A stretch of 64,000 nucleotides of DNA from Paraphysoderma sedebokerense (Eukaryota; Blastocladiomycota; Physodermatomycetes; Physodermatales; Physodermataceae): NCBI GenBank assembly GCA_025602915.1, contig JAHLJZ010000059.1:62001-126000 (forward strand), read 5' to 3'. The translations under genes and the position numbers were made by a program. The notes beneath the pieces are model-generated. The model made no database searches. It had not been told where the DNA came from and worked only from the letters and a program-made list of their open reading frames with translations. How positions within the stretch are numbered: the stretch's first letter is position 1; every line of letters begins with the position of its first letter. Below, one piece after another: positions 62,036 through 64,000 of the stretch.

Positions 62036-64000
62036 ATGCGCTTTTTCTTCGTTATTGGAGTGCTGTGGTCTGTTTTGACGACAGCACTCTGTAAAGAGAG
62101 ACCATGGACACCAAAACCATCGCGAATGGATAATTTCACTCAGTTTTTGCATCCTCTGCAGAATGAAACTTCTACCAAAACTTGCTTGGATCGTCGCATT
62201 GGTATGTATCTATCTATACTCCATTCGCAGTGTGCTCTCCCACATTCCCCCCTGTCGGTTAAATTTCCGAATCTCAATTTGCCACTATTGTCCGTAATGA
62301 GCATTCGTACTGATGAAGGCCTTGTCTGTACTTACTATTTATTGTCTTACGATCAGAATTCGACAACTCTACTCAAGTTAAATTGGGTGTACGAAGTTGG
62401 GGCTCCAGTCATATCACGAACGCCATTCTTGCCATCCTGATACAAGAAGTACTCGGCGTTAAAGCGAATATTTTGGATTTCCACCAGGTCTATGCGGATT
62501 TTGCGGTAACAGTTATTATGACTGGGATAATTATTAGATATGATGTATAATACCATTCTTGTTACAGCAAACGTATGGAAGCGAAATTGAAGCGATTGCG
62601 GATTGGTCGTACTACATGAGAGAAGGATACGTTGACGCGGATGCAGAAAATTGGGTATGCTAATTGGAATTTACCTCATATGTTTTTTGTCAGCAACGTT
62701 TAACAGCACGCAAATTTTTGCAATGCACATGAAGGACGAGAACATTGCAGTATGTACTTCACTTTTCTCTGGCACCTGAAAATCAGATGATTAATGAACG
62801 CTACCGCATTTCATAAAATTAGAGAGACGATGGTAAATACATTAATATCTCGCAAAACTATTCAATATTAGCAATCTAATTGATCACTCGACATCAAAAG
62901 ATGTTCCTGGGGGTATATCGTCATCTGGATTATTAGGTACAATGATGAATTCTTCACTTCGTGGTTTTTTTCTTTTAATTTCGCTAATTCGACTTATGCA
63001 TGATTAGGATACGTGGGCAAAACAGGATGGTGCGAAAACATCGACTGGCACTTTATTTTATTTCGCTTAGAATTCTAAACTTTGAGTCCGTAGGTACATC
63101 ACATCAGAGATGCTTGCTATTCAAAGAGTAATGCCCGGTTTATTATTGCACCCGCATAGTATCCCTTGTTGACAAGCATATCATTAAGGATCTGAATTCC
63201 TACGCCGCATATCGATACCCCGAAACCGCATCTCTGTTCAACCCTAACAAAACGATTGCTGAATTGCTTAATTCTACATCGAACGGGATTTCAATAAATG
63301 TAACCAATGCGATTGAAAACAACATTAATTCTGCATATTGCAATGATACGTCTCCGCAATTTTCCGTTCAAAATTGTCTGAATGCCACGCTATATTACGC
63401 CGCGGAATACCAGAATTCAAGTAAAGCATTAGGCATTTTTCATTCTCCCGGTTCTGATTGGTATGTTACTTTAAGTACATGAAGTTTGCCTTGAGGATGT
63501 GATTATGTATTCTGACACGTTTTATACAGGTCTCCTCGCGACGATCAAATTATTGCAAATCTGGGATTAAAATTGAAGCTTGAAGGTATCTCTCAACTGT
63601 GTACATCGGAAATATTACATTCACATATACTGATAAACGTGATGAATAGTTCTCGGGGATCCCATTGAACAAAATATTCTCGACACTTTAAAACAACGAC
63701 ACGCAGAAGGCAGACCTTGGATTGGGGTTGGTATCATCGCTTCTGCCTTTTTAAATCAATACGCTAATTTCGAACCACTTTAATAGTACATGTATTCGCC
63801 CCACTCCATATTTTTCAGCAACAAGTCCGGAATTTCATTAACAAAGTAGATATTGCTCTTATTCATTATTTCAGGGATGAAAACAGATTAACTGTTGTTT
63901 TTCAATTTTAGGGTCCAGCTTCCTGGTAAGAAAAGTTCACATCGCAGTTTAAGATATTTTCTCTCTGACACATGTTACATTAGAATGGAGCGAAGAATGC
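62036..64000 (+). CDS. Secreted OpuAC-like (glycine-betaine-binding type) domain protein, 5' part
   Basis: A signal peptide (residues 1-20, ends TALC) is followed by a periplasmic-binding-protein type II domain of the ABC glycine betaine/choline (OpuAC) class: LGVRSWGSSHITNAILAIL, IQEVLGVKANILDFHQ, SEIEAIADWSYYM and LGYVGKTGW, all typical of substrate-binding proteins. N-glycosylation sites are frequent in the later part (NATLYYAAEYQNSS). Early exons are about 62036-62201, 62357-62487 and 62568-62654, followed by several short ones; the gene runs off the window end after GPASW. In fungi such domains occur as ectodomains of larger receptors, but no membrane span is visible before the cut. Exons between 62655 and 63160 are uncertain. 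Confidence 0.72.

Noticed and set aside
1-64000. tRNA genes, rRNA, CRISPR arrays, transposons or virus-derived elements
   Set aside because: I looked for tRNA B-box (GGTTCGAATCC-like) sequences, long terminal or inverted repeats, and polymerase, integrase, capsid or transposase motifs and found none convincing. A tRNAscan and a RepeatMasker run would settle it.

Overview
The window looks like nuclear DNA of an early-diverging fungus, most likely zoosporic (chytrid-like). Genes are compact and mostly split by short GT-AG introns of about 65-100 bp, the standard code is used, and flanks are AT-rich. Fungal-type families are present (acetyl-CoA carboxylase, the RNase P subunit Pop3, a fungal-type Na+/H+ antiporter, a Kre9-like wall protein, Sfr1). 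Two further clues fit an early-diverging lineage: an AT-AC (minor spliceosome, U12-type) intron, and a secreted protein built on a bacterial-style glycine-betaine-binding (OpuAC-like) domain. The species cannot be named from the sequence.

Layout. 1-8.4 kb: 3' part of ACC1 (+), LCB1 (-), and EMP24 (+); LCB1 and EMP24 diverge from a promoter holding five CACGTG boxes spaced exactly 21 bp apart. 8.9-18.2 kb: a 19-exon CLC chloride/proton exchanger (+) converging on WDR7/rabconnectin-3 beta (-). 19-21.3 kb: two tandem paralogues of a small secreted four-cysteine protein (LPMO-like). 21.9-27.3 kb: mitochondrial carrier (+), secreted class-3 lipase (+), Na+/H+ antiporter (-). 28-39.4 kb: UAP1, the E4 ubiquitin ligase UFD2, and RanBP1 (all +), then LSM1 (-, four short exons) diverging from SFR1 (+). 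39.7-43.1 kb: Kre9-like secreted protein (-), a doubtful small gene (-), an AIG1/ADTRP-type membrane protein (+). 43.6-54.5 kb: two tandem copies (about 5.7 kb period) of a large unrecognised surface protein with a big ectodomain, a Cys-rich module and about nine membrane spans. 54.9-60.3 kb: POP3, NAE1/ULA1 and ARMC7, all on -. 60.7-64 kb: a DUF4442-like hotdog protein (+) and the 5' part of the OpuAC-like gene (+), which runs off the end.

How they fit together. Most genes are housekeeping: malonyl-CoA and sphingoid-base synthesis, COPII cargo sorting, endosomal Cl-/H+ exchange next to a V-ATPase regulator, UDP-GlcNAc supply for chitin, ubiquitin/NEDD8 conjugation, Ran transport, mRNA decay, recombination, and RNase P. 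Interspersed are surface and secreted genes facing the environment (the LPMO-like pair, lipase, Kre9-like protein, the tandem receptor-like pair, and the OpuAC-like protein). I see no tRNA, rRNA, CRISPR array, transposon or virus-derived element. Exon boundaries were set by hand from reading frame, splice signals and family resemblance; in most multi-exon genes the summed coding length is a multiple of three.
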